Assembly: GCA_009692555.1 (NCBI GenBank)
Contig: SHYY01000036.1
Coordinates: 1 to 38,659 of the forward strand
Origin: Myxococcales bacterium
GTDB lineage: Bacteria; Myxococcota_A; Polyangia; Palsa-1104; SHYY01
DNA: 38,659 nucleotides
Reading direction: 5' to 3'
The number at the start of each line of letters is the position of its first letter. The first letter of the stretch is position 1. Both the position numbers and the translations under genes were made by a program. This document shows positions 38,528 through 38,659 of this stretch, in pieces. Under the pieces are notes generated by a model. The model searched no databases and was not told the origin of the DNA. It saw only the letters and a program-made list of their open reading frames with translations.

Positions 38528-38659
38528 CTACGCCGCGGCGCGCCACTCGTACCGGTGGTGCAGCCCGCCGACCCGTGGCAGGGCGGCGACCTCGGCTTCT
38601 CCGCCTGGACGCCGCTCCACCAGCCGCGCCGTCGGCGTCGCTTTCCCGAGGCCCAGATG
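38528..38659 (-). CDS. Transposase (integrase-core type), C-terminal end only
   Basis: Open frame from the window edge to TAG at 38528, 43 codons: 'HLGLGKATPTARLVERRPGG' leading to 'ALPRVGGLHHRYEWRAAA'. The 'LP.VGGLHHRYE.RAA' ending is characteristic of DDE integrase-core transposases (IS481/IS3-like group) common in soil proteobacteria. The rest of the gene lies outside the window. The 117 bases between it and the preceding gene may include one end of the insertion sequence, but I see no convincing terminal repeat there. Confidence 0.65.
   Translation of the reverse strand, partial: HLGLGKATPTARLVERRPGGEAEVAALPRVGGLHHRYEWRAAA

Overview
The window is very GC-rich and looks like a chromosomal segment of a Myxococcota-type (former deltaproteobacterial) organism. 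This is inferred from gene content: a Ser/Thr protein kinase followed by PEGA and tetratricopeptide-like proteins, FG-GAP and cysteine-rich secreted proteins, many lipoproteins, MauG/CcP-like c-type cytochromes and a PAS hybrid histidine kinase. No rRNA, tRNA or CRISPR was recognised, and the species is not identifiable from the sequence alone.

Layout. 6-4577 (minus strand): hybrid sensor kinase, YdcF/DUF218 protein, class II fructose-1,6-bisphosphatase (glpX) and a class V aminotransferase. 4605-9741 (plus): a signalling and surface cluster with an FG-GAP lipoprotein carrying an internal stop, a Ser/Thr kinase apparently frameshifted away from its membrane/PEGA-like part, a PEGA protein, and a lipoprotein that is a paralogue of the first gene's N-terminus. 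9742-10159: a hexanucleotide array interrupted by a 127-bp inverted-repeat element. 10160-14599: a lipoprotein, a di-haem cytochrome lipoprotein, thymidylate kinase and an acyl-CoA carboxyltransferase. 14698-19522: two tandem copies of a large cysteine-rich/beta-propeller/di-haem protein, both broken by frameshifts. 19579-23087: MepA-like endopeptidase, gamma-glutamyltransferase and a MoxR-type ATPase.

23149-25747 is a scrambled accessory patch: a frameshifted remnant, a YgiT zinc-finger antitoxin-like gene, an out-of-frame fusion of what looks like a DNA-methyltransferase N-terminus to the C-terminal half of a DUF4258 protein, a bare hexamer array, a perfect 12-3-12 palindrome, an unknown gene, and a second, larger copy of the inverted-repeat element inside a long hexamer array. 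25748-30293 (minus) is a tightly overlapping membrane operon: NfeD1 protease, short NfeD, FloA flotillin, a 56-residue ORF and an HExxH metallopeptidase. 30355-32558 is queA-tgt (queuosine in tRNA). 32614-37428 (plus) holds an acyl-CoA dehydrogenase-like protein, an EamA transporter, a eukaryote-like GT22 mannosyltransferase and two SAM methyltransferases. The window ends with a second YdcF/DUF218-like gene and the C-terminal end of a transposase at the edge.

Two features stand out. First, the 127-bp and 231-bp cores share terminal inverted repeats and lie in the same orientation, but the hexamer arrays around them run on opposite strands, so core and array seem to be separate entities: a MITE-like element sitting in hexamer arrays. 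Second, reading-frame lesions are concentrated in lineage-specific exported proteins, while the conserved housekeeping genes are all intact. That pattern suggests real decay or switching, but sequencing error cannot be excluded from sequence alone.
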